Shown here: in pieces, positions 10,181-18,780 of the stretch
How positions within the stretch are numbered: position 1 is the first letter of the stretch
How the letters are laid out: each line of letters opens with the position of its first letter
DNA from: Facklamia hominis CCUG 36813
GTDB lineage: Bacteria > Bacillota > Bacilli > Lactobacillales > Aerococcaceae
Reading direction: 5' to 3'
DNA length: 64,000 nucleotides
Assembly (NCBI RefSeq): GCF_000301035.1
Contig: NZ_JH932292.1
Location: 586,339 to 650,338 of the forward strand
The notes under the pieces: model-generated
What the model saw: the letters and a program-made list of their open reading frames with translations, nothing else
The model's database searches: none
Told to the model about the DNA's origin: nothing
Translations under genes and position numbers: made by a program

Positions 10181-11161
10181 TTATAACTTACCATCATACT
10201 GATAGCAAGTGCATCTTACCCAGTGACCTGGCTCAACTTCTCGCAGTTGAGGATGCGCTTCATGGTAAGATTCTGGAATGTTTGGTACCCGCTTAGCAAA
10301 GCGACAACCTTCTGGTGGATTAACCGGGCTAGGAACGTCACCTTCCAGAATAATGCGTTCCCTATGGAGTCCATACTTAGGAATAGGAATAGCAGATAAT
10401 AATGCCTTAGTATAGGGGTGAAGTGGATTCTCAAAAAGCACATCATAAGGAGCTAGTTCAACAATCTGACCCAAATACATCACTGCTACTCGATCCGAAA
10501 TATGACGCACCACTGATAGATCATGAGATATAAAGAGATAGGTTAAATCAAAATCTTTTTGTAATTGATCCAATAAGTTCAATACCTGAGCTTGGACCGA
10601 TACGTCCAAAGCAGATACCGGTTCATCTAATACAATAAATTTTGGTTTTAAGATCAAGGCTCGCGCAATCCCAATCCGTTGTCGACTTCCTCCATCTAAC
10701 TCATGAGGAAAAGAATCGGCCACTTTAGCTTTTAATCCGACCGTTTCCATCATATGATAGACAGCCGCTTCTAATTCTGCTTCCGTCTTATATAGATGAT
10801 TAACCCGTGCTGGATCGGCGATCAAATCAAAGGTACTCATCCGCGGATTTAAAGAAGAATATGGATCTTGGAAGACAATTTGCATATCTAATCGAATTTG
10901 CTTAAGAGCTTGACGCCCTTTGAGCTTAGCGACGTCTCGCCCTTCAAAAAGGACCTCTCCTGCAGTGGGCTCATGCAAGCGAATGATTGCTCGACCTACT
11001 GTTGACTTACCGCAGCCAGATTCACCAACTAAGCCTAGGGTTTCCCCACGATTAATATCGAAACTAACCCCGTCGACCGCTTTTAATTCACCGGCTTTTG
11101 TCGGAAAATATTTCTTAAGATCTTTAACCTGAAGTAAGCTTTCATGATTAGTTTGTCCCAT
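10181..11161 (-). CDS. oppF: Peptide ABC importer ATP-binding protein, OppF/DppF type
   Basis: This 326-residue ABC ATPase powers oligopeptide or dipeptide import with the adjacent OppD-type ATPase. Walker A is [15 protein letters not shown], the Q-loop region is [13 protein letters not shown], Walker B is [12 protein letters not shown] and the H-loop is [12 protein letters not shown]. The signature loop reads LDGGSRQR instead of LSGGQRQR. The C-terminal oligopeptide domain reads [15 protein letters not shown] and later WVRCTC, so two of the four cysteines usually present in this family are replaced. The start overlaps the 3' end of the OppD gene by 14 bp and has GAGGAGG upstream. It is the last gene of the operon. 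Confidence 0.9.
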   Translation of the reverse strand: MGQTNHESLLQVKDLKKYFPTKAGELKAVDGVSFDINRGETLGLVGESGCGKSTVGRAIIRLHEPTAGEVLFEGRDVAKLKGRQALKQIRLDMQIVFQDPYSSLNPRMSTFDLIADPARVNHLYKTEAELEAAVYHMMETVGLKAKVADSFPHELDGGSRQRIGIARALILKPKFIVLDEPVSALDVSVQAQVLNLLDQLQKDFDLTYLFISHDLSVVRHISDRVAVMYLGQIVELAPYDVLFENPLHPYTKALLSAIPIPKYGLHRERIILEGDVPSPVNPPEGCRFAKRVPNIPESYHEAHPQLREVEPGHWVRCTCYQYDGKL

Positions 11162-12077
11162 TTAATCCAACCTCCTCATCAGCAACCAGAGGAAATGCTA
11201 CAAAATGCCCAGGTGCGACTTCTCGATATATTGGTTTTACTTTCGAAAAATCTGGCAATTGTAAATCCATAGTTTCTAAATGATCAACATCTTCATCGAT
11301 ACTTGGGATCGCCTTAAATAACCCCTTAGTGTAAGGGTGATAAGGATTCTCAAATAGTTCCTTTGCACTGGCATGCTCCAAAATAGCTCCGCCATACATA
11401 ACAGAAACATAATCACAGGTCTCTGCAACAACCCCTAAGTCGTGAGTAATTAAGATCATTGATGTCTCAAATTCTTCTTTTAAATTCTTAATGAGTTCCA
11501 GCACTTGTGCTTGAATCGTTACATCTAAAGCCGTTGTTGGTTCATCAGCAATAATCAAACTAGGATTACAGGCTAAGGCCATAGCAATCACAACCCGCTG
11601 CTTCATCCCCCCAGAAAACTGGTGGGGATAGTCATCAATCCGTTCTTTACGTATACCAACCACTTTTAACATTTCTTCTGCTTTAGCCCGAAGTTCCCCT
11701 TTAGCCAAATCCTGGTGAAGAGCCAAAACTTCTTCAATTTGTTGGCCCACAGTCATAACAGGATTTAATGATGTCATAGGATCTTGGAAAATCATAGAAA
11801 TTTTATTTCCGCGAATCTTATACATTTCCTTTTCAGGCATTTTTAATAGGTCTTGACCTTCCATAAAAATTTCACCTGAAGTGATCTTTCCAGGAGGGTT
11901 CTGAATGAGCTGCATAATAGCCTTAGCCGTGGTTGTCTTTCCGGCACCCGTTTCTCCAACTAGACCATGAGTTTCTTTTTTATCAATGGAAAAGTTCAAG
12001 TTATTAACTGCATGAACCACTTCCGTATCTGTATCGTATTCAACACTTAAATTTTTAATTTCTAACAACTTACTCAT
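11148..12077 (-). CDS. oppD: Peptide ABC importer ATP-binding protein, OppD/DppD type
   Basis: This 309-residue ATPase has Walker [16 protein letters not shown], the signature FSGGMKQR, Walker [13 protein letters not shown] and the H-loop [10 protein letters not shown]. It is shorter than usual at the C-terminus. The family's cysteine-rich block (GC-F--RC--C), thought to bind an iron-sulfur cluster in many OppD/DppD proteins, is absent; the tail instead reads [23 protein letters not shown]. It is the fourth gene of the importer operon, 9 bp after the oppC-type gene, and pairs with the next ATPase as a heterodimer. Confidence 0.9.
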   Translation of the reverse strand: MSKLLEIKNLSVEYDTDTEVVHAVNNLNFSIDKKETHGLVGETGAGKTTTAKAIMQLIQNPPGKITSGEIFMEGQDLLKMPEKEMYKIRGNKISMIFQDPMTSLNPVMTVGQQIEEVLALHQDLAKGELRAKAEEMLKVVGIRKERIDDYPHQFSGGMKQRVVIAMALACNPSLIIADEPTTALDVTIQAQVLELIKNLKEEFETSMILITHDLGVVAETCDYVSVMYGGAILEHASAKELFENPYHPYTKGLFKAIPSIDEDVDHLETMDLQLPDFSKVKPIYREVAPGHFVAFPLVADEEVGLNGTN

Positions 12078-12086
12078 AGCGACCTC

Positions 12087-12974
12087 CTATCTTTTCAGCT
12101 TAGGATCCAAAGCGTCTCTTAATCCGTCTCCAAGGAGGTTAAGTGCTAAAATGGTAATAACAATAGCTAGCCCTGGAAACAGTGTCATATGAGGAAAGTC
12201 CCTGATATAAGCGCGTCCTCCAGATAACATAGCTCCCCATTCCGGCGTTGGTGGTTCCAATCCTAAACCTATAAAGCTTAATCCTGCAGCATTAATAATC
12301 GCATAGGCAACCCCTAATGTCGCTTGAACAATAATCGGCGCCATACAGTTTGGAATAATATGTTTCAATATAATGCGGTAATCACTCGATCCGTTGGCAC
12401 GAGCAGCCTCAACAAACTCCTGATCCTTAAGAGACAAAACGGAAGATCGAACTAACCGTGCATAACCAGGGATTGCAGCAATCCCAACTGCAATCATTAA
12501 GTTAGTCAAACCAGGACCTAATGCCGCCATAATTGCAATCGCTAAAAGCGTATCTGGCAAGGCTTGAACCACATCGATGAGTCGCATTAAGCTATTATCC
12601 ACCCGACCACCATAGTAACCGGTCACTGCTCCAATAGCCACCCCAATAATCATAGAGATACTCACTGAGATAAAGCCAACCCGCAATGACACTCTGGAAC
12701 CGTAGACCACCCGACTAAAAATATCCCGCCCTAACTCGTCCGTTCCAAACCAATGTTGGGCGTTAGGCGTTTGATATTGGTTAGCTAAGTTTTGATCGGC
12801 AAAACCATAAGGCGCAATTACATCTGCAAAAATAGCCACCAGAACGAGCACAATAATTATAACAAGTCCCATCATAGCTAACTTATTACGCTTCATTCGA
12901 ATCCAAATATCTTTTAATCCTCTAAATTTACCACGTTTTTGAGGCTCTTGATTCTTTGTTTCAACTTTATTCAT
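12087..12974 (-). CDS. oppC: Peptide ABC importer permease, OppC/DppC type
   Basis: The 295-residue membrane protein has a cytoplasmic N-terminus (residues 1-30), a first membrane helix (MMGLVIIIVLVLVAIFADVI) and the extracytoplasmic linker HWFGTDELGRDIFSRV typical of OppC/DppC. The core holds five further helices and the ATPase-coupling EAA loop (EAARANGSSDYRIILKHI). With the preceding OppB-type protein it forms the membrane channel for peptide uptake. It lies 11 bp after the oppB-type gene and 9 bp before the oppD-type gene, consistent with one transcript. Confidence 0.92.
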   Translation of the reverse strand: MNKVETKNQEPQKRGKFRGLKDIWIRMKRNKLAMMGLVIIIVLVLVAIFADVIAPYGFADQNLANQYQTPNAQHWFGTDELGRDIFSRVVYGSRVSLRVGFISVSISMIIGVAIGAVTGYYGGRVDNSLMRLIDVVQALPDTLLAIAIMAALGPGLTNLMIAVGIAAIPGYARLVRSSVLSLKDQEFVEAARANGSSDYRIILKHIIPNCMAPIIVQATLGVAYAIINAAGLSFIGLGLEPPTPEWGAMLSGGRAYIRDFPHMTLFPGLAIVITILALNLLGDGLRDALDPKLKR

Positions 12975-12985
12975 TTGGACCCCTC

Positions 12986-13915
12986 CTATTCATACTGTGT
13001 CTTTAGGCGAGGGTCGACGTAGGTATAAAGAATATCTACGATCAAATTCACCAAACTAAAGGTCACGGCCACAAATAAGACACACCCTAAAACCATAGGC
13101 ATATCCCGCTTCATGATCGAATCAACCATCAAACGACCAATTCCAGGAATAGAAAAAATAACCTCTGTCATTAGGGCTCCACCCATTAACTGACCAAACT
13201 GAGTCCCTGTAATTGTAATGATCGGAATTAAGGCATTTTTCAAAGCATGTTCGGTAATAATTTTTCCTCGACGTTGGCCTTTGGCTTTAGCCGTTAAGAT
13301 ATAGTCTTTACGAATAACTTCAAGCATCGATGACCGAGTCATTCGGGCAATAACTGAGACCGATTGAGCCCCCAAGGCAATCATCGGTAAGAATAGATGA
13401 AGCGGGGTGGAATACCCAGATGATGGGAATAGGTTTAATTTGACTGAGAATAACAAGATCAATAATAAACCTAACCAGAATACCGGCATAGAAATCCCAA
13501 TTAAGGCAAAAATCATCGTGACATTATCAAAGATGGAATATTGCTTAATCGCCGAGATAATCCCAACTGGAATTCCGATAACTACCGCAAAAAGAATTGC
13601 TGTGGTCGCCAAAATCAAAGTTGAGCCAGCTCGAGCCATAATTTCATCAGTAACATTACTTCGGGTAATATACGAATAACCTAAATCAAAATGAAACACT
13701 AAATTCTTTAAATACCGTCCAAATTGGACTAAAAAGGGATCATTTAATCCCATCTCTTCTCTTAAAGCCTGAACCGCTGCTTCAGAAGCAGAAGGGCCCA
13801 AGGCATTACGTGCCATATCTCCTGGTGTTAGATATAACAAGGTAAACACGATAAAGCACACACCCAATAAAACGGGAATTAAATATAAGAGTCGTTTTAA
13901 AATATATTTAACCAT
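12986..13915 (-). CDS. oppB: Peptide ABC importer permease, OppB/DppB type
   Basis: The 309-residue protein starts ILKRLLYLIPVLLGVCFIVFTLLYLTPGD, the conserved first helix of OppB/DppB permeases. It carries the EAA loop RKDYILTAKAKGQRRGKII and ends with IVDILYTYVDPRLK, the usual family C-terminus. Six membrane segments are apparent. It is separated by 90 bp from the upstream binding-protein gene, the largest gap in the operon. That gap could allow the binding protein to be made in excess, although I see no clear hairpin in it. Confidence 0.92.
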   Translation of the reverse strand: MVKYILKRLLYLIPVLLGVCFIVFTLLYLTPGDMARNALGPSASEAAVQALREEMGLNDPFLVQFGRYLKNLVFHFDLGYSYITRSNVTDEIMARAGSTLILATTAILFAVVIGIPVGIISAIKQYSIFDNVTMIFALIGISMPVFWLGLLLILLFSVKLNLFPSSGYSTPLHLFLPMIALGAQSVSVIARMTRSSMLEVIRKDYILTAKAKGQRRGKIITEHALKNALIPIITITGTQFGQLMGGALMTEVIFSIPGIGRLMVDSIMKRDMPMVLGCVLFVAVTFSLVNLIVDILYTYVDPRLKTQYE

Positions 13916-14005
13916 TATGTCACCTCTTATATGACCTTCACTAAAAATAATTAAGGAACACTCTCACTTTTCCTAGTCTCGCTGTCTTTCTAATTTGATA
14001 GGGGC

Positions 14006-15529
14006 TTATTTGTCAGCTCCCATAGTTACTTCCGTTAAAGTATGGAAGCCAAGAGGCGATAGGAATAGATTATCGATTTCTTTACGAGTACCCATCGTCA
14101 TTTCTTTATTATGGAGTGGAATCCATGCATTAATTTCCATGAGGTAATCCTGAACTTCAGCATAGTATTCAGCCCGCTTAGCATCATCCTGTTCGTAACG
14201 TGCTTTTTCAAGTAATTCATCTACTTTCTTGTCTTCTAAGAAGATGTAGTTACCTCCTTCTCCCTTTGCAGAAGAGTGGAAACAAGGATATAAGAAAGTA
14301 TCCGCATCAGGAGAATCAGCGGTCCAAGCAATCATAAAGAGGTCTTGATCACCATTCTTAATAATTTCATTAAAGGCAGACCATTCAAGCACATTAATCG
14401 TTGCATCAATACCAACTTTAGCTAACTGTTCTTTCATCGCTGTCGCCATATCAGACCGATCCTTGTTATCATTAGTCGTTATTGAAATCGATAGTCCATC
14501 TTCATAACCAGCTTCTTTTAATAATTCTTTGGCTTTTTCAATATTTTGTTCTTTCACTTGCATTTGATCGGAGATCGAGTATTTAAGCGTTGGAGGAAGA
14601 ACACCCGTTGCTGTTTTACCTAAATCATGGAAAACAGCCTTCACAATTGCATCTTTATCTAAAGCCAAAGTAATTGCTTCTCTAACTTTAGGATCCTTGA
14701 ACACTTCTTTAGAGAAATTAAATCCAAGGTAAGTTTCACCATAGTCTAAAGATTTTAATAATTTGAGCTTGTCGTTCTTTTCAACTTTTTCAATATCGGT
14801 AGCAATAATATCATAAGCGATATCAACACCGCCTGATTCTAATTCAATGACACGGTTACTTGGTTCTGGAATCACACGGAAAGTCAACTTTTCATAAGCA
14901 GGTGCTGTTCCATGATAGTCGGCAAATTTCTCCAATTCGATTGAATCTGCCCGCGTCCATTTAACAAATTTAAGGGCGTTGGTTCCAACTGGATGTTGAG
15001 AATAAGAATCACCAGCTTCATTGACTGCTTTTTCGTTAACAATAAAACCGCCCGGATGGCAAAGTGCTGAAAGAATACCAGCAAATGGCTCGGTTTGTTT
15101 AAATTCCACCGTGTAGTCATCAAGGGCTTTAACACTATCAATATCAATCGTTTGGAATAAGTGAGTTACATTCGGAGCTTCAATCGCCCGTTTTAAGCTA
15201 AAGACAACGTCTGATGCTTTCAATTCCTCACCATTGTGGAATTTAACACCTTTCTTTAACTTGAATTGATAAGTAACATCATCAATTTGTTCATAACTTT
15301 CAGCTAGGCTCGGTTGGATTTTACCGTCTTTGTCAACCTTGACCAAACCTTCATAAATTTGCAACATCACATTACTAGATTGGTTATCATTAGTAGCCAC
15401 CGGATCCAATGAAATAGCATCACCGGATAATCCCACTGTTAAGGTGCTGGCATCTCCACCGCTCCCTGAACAACCCGACAAAACAAGAGCGCTTACAATT
15501 ATTAATATAAACAACAACTTTTTCTTCAT
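14006..15529 (-). CDS. oppA: Peptide ABC importer substrate-binding lipoprotein
   Basis: The 507-residue protein has a lipoprotein signal (MKKK, hydrophobic core, lipobox LSGC with Cys20) and the SBP_bac_5 fold: LTVGLSGDAISLDPVATND near the N-terminus, YQFKLKKGVKFHNGEEL near 110, and WTADSPDADTFLYPCFHS in the C-terminal lobe. It captures peptides outside the membrane and delivers them to the OppBC channel. Its size is between typical DppA and OppA proteins, so the ligand class cannot be fixed. The ATG follows GGAGG. It is the first gene of the operon and reads divergently from the PTS operon. Confidence 0.92.
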   Translation of the reverse strand: MKKKLLFILIIVSALVLSGCSGSGGDASTLTVGLSGDAISLDPVATNDNQSSNVMLQIYEGLVKVDKDGKIQPSLAESYEQIDDVTYQFKLKKGVKFHNGEELKASDVVFSLKRAIEAPNVTHLFQTIDIDSVKALDDYTVEFKQTEPFAGILSALCHPGGFIVNEKAVNEAGDSYSQHPVGTNALKFVKWTRADSIELEKFADYHGTAPAYEKLTFRVIPEPSNRVIELESGGVDIAYDIIATDIEKVEKNDKLKLLKSLDYGETYLGFNFSKEVFKDPKVREAITLALDKDAIVKAVFHDLGKTATGVLPPTLKYSISDQMQVKEQNIEKAKELLKEAGYEDGLSISITTNDNKDRSDMATAMKEQLAKVGIDATINVLEWSAFNEIIKNGDQDLFMIAWTADSPDADTFLYPCFHSSAKGEGGNYIFLEDKKVDELLEKARYEQDDAKRAEYYAEVQDYLMEINAWIPLHNKEMTMGTRKEIDNLFLSPLGFHTLTEVTMGADK

Positions 15530-15604
15530 AAGTAGACTCCTCCATTTATTTGACTTTGCGACACAACGAATAGTTTTAATACCAGTACACCTCCTTACAA
15601 ATAA

Positions 15605-15665
15605 TGAAACCGTTTCTATAAACCGTTTACAAACATAGGCTACTCGACTATTAAACGTTTGTCAA
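15605..15665 (-). promoter_or_regulatory. oppA promoter with two cre-like operators downstream
   Basis: On the minus strand TTGACA (15660-15665) and TAGCCT (15637-15642) are separated by 17 bp. A palindromic AAACGTTT (15653-15660) touches the -35. Just downstream lie ATAAACCGTTTACA (15618-15631) and TGAAACCGTTTCTA (15605-15618), each close to the CcpA cre consensus. Their position past the start suggests road-block repression by CcpA or another LacI-family protein. The rest of 15530-15906 holds a 5' leader and the divergent PTS promoter. Confidence 0.6.
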
Positions 15666-15818
15666 TCGTTTTTTAGCAATGTTTTAAAATTTAATTGTAA
15701 GCTCATACATTTTTAATATAGTTTTTATAACGAATAAAAACCCAACCGTATCAATTTAAAATCTAACCTATCATCTAGGCTTATTTCTTTGTGACTAGGG
15801 TCATTCCACTTATTCATC

Positions 15819-15871
15819 TTGACTAAAAGAGCCTTAAACTCTACAATGAATAAGAAAACAAACGTTTACAA
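15819..15871 (+). promoter_or_regulatory. PTS operon promoter with cre-like operator at the start site
   Basis: TTGACT (15819-15824), a 17-bp spacer and TACAAT (15842-15847) form a near-consensus promoter. Ten bp later lies TGTAAACGTTTGTT (read on the minus strand, 15857-15870), a partial cre with core AAACGTTT, positioned over or just after +1. Repression by CcpA or a LacI/GalR-type protein is inferred. Confidence 0.7.
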
Positions 15872-15906
15872 TGCCATTCCTTTAATTCTTTCCTAGGAGG
15901 TGAACC

Positions 15907-16350
15907 ATGTCCTCTTTTCCAATTAAGATTCGCTTCGAAGATTCCTCGACTAATTGGCAAACAGCCATTCGAACTGCTAGTCAATCCTTATTAGATGAAA
16001 ATCTGATTACAGAAAACTATGTCGATAAAATGATTCAAAATGTAAAGGATCTGGGCGAATACATCCTACTTGCTCCGAAAATTGCTATGCCCCACGCAAG
16101 GCCTGAAGACGGATCAAATACAACCGCTATCTCTTTTTTAAAATTAAAGCAAGCGGTCCCATTTGATTCTGGCAGGCTTGTCTCTTTATTTATTGTCCTA
16201 GCTACCAAGAATAGTGAAGACCATCTAGAATTGTTAGCAAAAGTAGCTCAATTAATTGATTCATCGGAGAAAATCGATCAATTAATCGCAAGTAAGACCC
16301 CCAAAGATTTTCTTAGCTTATGTCAACTATTTCTGCAAGAGGAGGAATAA
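15907..16350 (+). CDS. PTS EIIA component, ascorbate/mannitol-type
   Basis: The 147-residue protein is a PTS_EIIA type 2 domain. The phosphorylated histidine is His63 in APKIAMPHARPEDG, and the region after it (AISFLKLKQAVPF) matches the family. It receives phosphate from HPr and passes it to the EIIB encoded 1 bp downstream. The ATG lies 5-6 bp after AGGAGGTG. The adjacent UlaA-like EIIC suggests an L-ascorbate- or sugar-acid-like substrate, but the substrate cannot be fixed from sequence. Confidence 0.9.
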   Translation: MSSFPIKIRFEDSSTNWQTAIRTASQSLLDENLITENYVDKMIQNVKDLGEYILLAPKIAMPHARPEDGSNTTAISFLKLKQAVPFDSGRLVSLFIVLATKNSEDHLELLAKVAQLIDSSEKIDQLIASKTPKDFLSLCQLFLQEEE

Positions 16351-16351
16351 T

Positions 16352-16648
16352 ATGTTACAAATTCTAACCGTCTGTGGTAACGGAATTGGATCCAGTAATC
16401 TTCTAGCCATGAAGATTAACCAACTCGCCAAAGCCAAAGGTATTGCGCTAGAAGCAAAATCAATGGATTTTAATTCGGCACGTGGTCAAAAAGCTGACTT
16501 GATCGTAACCGTCAAAGAATTCGCTGATCAATTTCCTAAAGGAAGCCCAGTTGTTGCTGTTAGATCCTATGTCAATAAAAAACAAATTGAAGAAGATGTC
16601 TTTCCTCATCTTCAAGCCCTCATTCAAAAAGGAGGACAAGTTGAGTGA
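16352..16648 (+). CDS. PTS EIIB component, ascorbate-type (UlaB/SgaB-like)
   Basis: The 98-residue protein has the P-loop-like active site LTVCGNGIGSSNLLAMKI with phospho-cysteine Cys8, typical of lactose/ascorbate-type EIIB proteins. It accepts phosphate from the EIIA encoded just upstream and phosphorylates the sugar during transport through the EIIC. Its TGA stop overlaps the GTG start of the EIIC gene, so translation is probably coupled. Confidence 0.9.
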   Translation: MLQILTVCGNGIGSSNLLAMKINQLAKAKGIALEAKSMDFNSARGQKADLIVTVKEFADQFPKGSPVVAVRSYVNKKQIEEDVFPHLQALIQKGGQVE

Positions 16649-18021
16649 CTCTCTTAAAATTTCTTCAAGACTTTTTAGCCGAACCAGCAATATTAATGGG
16701 GTTGGTGGCCTTGGTTGGGTTAATAGCAATGCGCAAACCTTGGCATCAAGTGCTGACCGGCACTCTTGGCCCTATCCTTGGTTACCTGATGCTAGCTGCC
16801 GGAGCGGGTGTGATCACTAATAATCTTGAACCCCTAGCTCAAATGATTGAGAAAGGCTTTCATCTCAAAGGGGTCGTTCCCAATAATGAGGCAGTGACTG
16901 CGGTCGCCCAAGAAGTATTAGGAACAGAGACCATGCTAATCATGGTGATCGGCTTAGCCTTTAATATTTTATTTGCCCGTTTTTCACGTTATAAATATAT
17001 TTTTTTAACCGGACACCATTCTTTCTTTTTAGCCTGCCTCTTATCAGCTGTCTTGGGAACACTTGGCTTCAAAGGCATTGAACTGGTTCTTATTGGAGGT
17101 TGTTTTATGGGGGCTTGGTCAGCTATCTCACCCGCTATCGGCCAACGCTACACCCTTCAAGTTACAGGGGGGGATGAAATTGCTCTAGGTCACTTTGGAT
17201 CTTTAGGTTATTATTTTGCAGCTTGGATCGGTGGCCTTGTTGGTCATAAGGAGCGATCAACCGAAAGCATTCAGATACCTGAACAATGGGGATTCTTAAG
17301 AAACACCACCATTTCAACAGCAATTATCATGGTTGTTTTTTATTTAATCTCTGCATTAGCAGCGGGTCCCTCATTTGTAGCTAGCCTCTCTGGTGGTAAA
17401 TCTCCCCTACTCTTTGCTTTTTTGTCTGGCCTAGAGTTTGCGGTGGGCGTCACCATTGTCTATAACGGAGTTCGCATGATCCTTGCAGACCTACTTCCAG
17501 CTTTTCAAGGGATTGCTGACTCAATTATTCCAAACGCTGTCCCAGCTGTTGATTGTGCGGTCTTATTCCCTTACGCTCAAACCGCTGTTATTCTAGGCTT
17601 TATTTCTAGCTTTATCGGTGGTATCATTGGGATGTTGGTGTTAGGATCCTTAGGTGGCATCCTGATTGTTCCCGGACTGGTTCCTCACTTCTTCTGTGGA
17701 GCCACCGCAGGAATCTATGGGAATGCGACTGGTGGGCGACGAGGAGCCTTAGTGGGAGCCTTCATTAACGGTTTACTCCTAGCCTTTATTCCAGCCCTAG
17801 CTTTACCTGTTTTGGGTGATTTAGGCTTTGCCAATACGACCTTTGGTGATTTGGATTTTGGTTTAATAGGTATATTATTGGGTCAAATCGGCAATCAACT
17901 GGGTCATCTAGGCATTTATGCTTTAGTTGTCTTGACGCTAATGGCTATCTTCTTACCCAATTGGTGGGGCCACTCAAAAGAAATAGCCATGAACAATGAA
18001 TTTAAGGAGAATGATGAATGA
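16645..18021 (+). CDS. PTS EIIC component, UlaA/SgaT-like permease
   Basis: The 458-residue integral membrane protein has about ten to twelve hydrophobic helices. Family features include FLAEPAILMGLVALVGLIAMRKP at the N-terminus and long glycine-rich helices such as GFISSFIGGIIGMLVLGSLGG. It matches the EIIC-GAT/UlaA superfamily that imports L-ascorbate or related acids. The start is GTG (16645), chosen because AAAGGAGG lies 8 bp upstream and it overlaps the EIIB stop. The 3' end overlaps the aldolase-like gene by 4 bp. Confidence 0.88.
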   Translation: MTLLKFLQDFLAEPAILMGLVALVGLIAMRKPWHQVLTGTLGPILGYLMLAAGAGVITNNLEPLAQMIEKGFHLKGVVPNNEAVTAVAQEVLGTETMLIMVIGLAFNILFARFSRYKYIFLTGHHSFFLACLLSAVLGTLGFKGIELVLIGGCFMGAWSAISPAIGQRYTLQVTGGDEIALGHFGSLGYYFAAWIGGLVGHKERSTESIQIPEQWGFLRNTTISTAIIMVVFYLISALAAGPSFVASLSGGKSPLLFAFLSGLEFAVGVTIVYNGVRMILADLLPAFQGIADSIIPNAVPAVDCAVLFPYAQTAVILGFISSFIGGIIGMLVLGSLGGILIVPGLVPHFFCGATAGIYGNATGGRRGALVGAFINGLLLAFIPALALPVLGDLGFANTTFGDLDFGLIGILLGQIGNQLGHLGIYALVVLTLMAIFLPNWWGHSKEIAMNNEFKENDE

Positions 18022-18731
18022 TTTTACCGATTAACATTTACTCAGATGGCGCTGTATTGGCAGACATGAAGGCCATGAAAGAAAAAGGTCTAGTGAATGG
18101 TTTTACCACTAACCCTTCCTTGATGAAAAAAGCAGGCATCACCAATTATTTAGAATTTGCTAAGGAAGCAATTGACCTAGTTGAAGGTCAATCCATCTCC
18201 TTTGAAGTCTTTGGTGATGATGCTCAAACCATGGAGAAAGAAGCAAAAATTCTTACTCAATTAGGTGACAACGTCTATGTTAAAATTCCTTGCCTAAATA
18301 CAAAAGGTGAAGGATCCTATGAACTTATCCATCGCCTTTCCCACGAAGGAATCAAGTTAAATGTGACGGCCCTATTCACACCGCACCAAGTGCAAGAAAC
18401 CATCAATGCATTAGCCGATGGTACAGAAAATATTATCTCAGTCTTTGCAGGTCGAATTGCCGATACGGGAGTTGATCCAATGCCGATTATGGATACTGCT
18501 GCTACTATTTGCCAATCTAAACCAGGCAGCCAATTATTGTGGGCCTCTACGCGTGAAGTCTACAATATTATTCAGGCGATTGACTGTGGTTGCGATATTA
18601 TCACGGTTCCACCTTCGATTTTAAATAAGTTAGACAATCTCTTTAAAGACCTGACCCAAGTTTCAACTGATACGGTGATTGGATTTAATAAAGATATTCA
18701 ATCCCTTGGATTCTCAATTCTTGAAGATTAA
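18018..18731 (+). CDS. Fructose-6-phosphate aldolase / transaldolase-like protein
   Basis: The 237-residue protein has the short TalC/FSA architecture. The N-terminus IYSDGAVLADMKAMKEKGLVNGFTTNPSL matches the family start, Lys89 in NVYVKIPCLN is the expected Schiff-base lysine, and NVTALFTPHQ and GRIADTGVDP follow at the usual positions. It probably cleaves or transfers a phosphorylated ketose made from the PTS substrate. It overlaps the EIIC gene by ATGA and ends the operon. A lone aldolase with a PTS means other catabolic steps must be encoded elsewhere. Confidence 0.88.
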   Translation: MILPINIYSDGAVLADMKAMKEKGLVNGFTTNPSLMKKAGITNYLEFAKEAIDLVEGQSISFEVFGDDAQTMEKEAKILTQLGDNVYVKIPCLNTKGEGSYELIHRLSHEGIKLNVTALFTPHQVQETINALADGTENIISVFAGRIADTGVDPMPIMDTAATICQSKPGSQLLWASTREVYNIIQAIDCGCDIITVPPSILNKLDNLFKDLTQVSTDTVIGFNKDIQSLGFSILED

Positions 18732-18739
18732 TTAAAGCT

Positions 18740-18772
18740 AAAATGCCCTCTCACAAATGAGAGGGCATTTTT
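18740..18772. terminator. Bidirectional terminator between PTS and ArsR-type operons
   Basis: AAAATGCCCTCTCA and its complement enclose a 4-base CAAA loop, with T runs on both strands. It sits between convergent genes. Confidence 0.9.
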
Positions 18773-18780
18773 AATATAAG

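Noticed and set aside
15530-15600. Strong AAGGAGG about 55 bp upstream of oppA, suggesting a small upstream ORF
   Set aside because: No ATG follows; the only matching frames start at CTG or stop after four codons, so I do not call a peptide.
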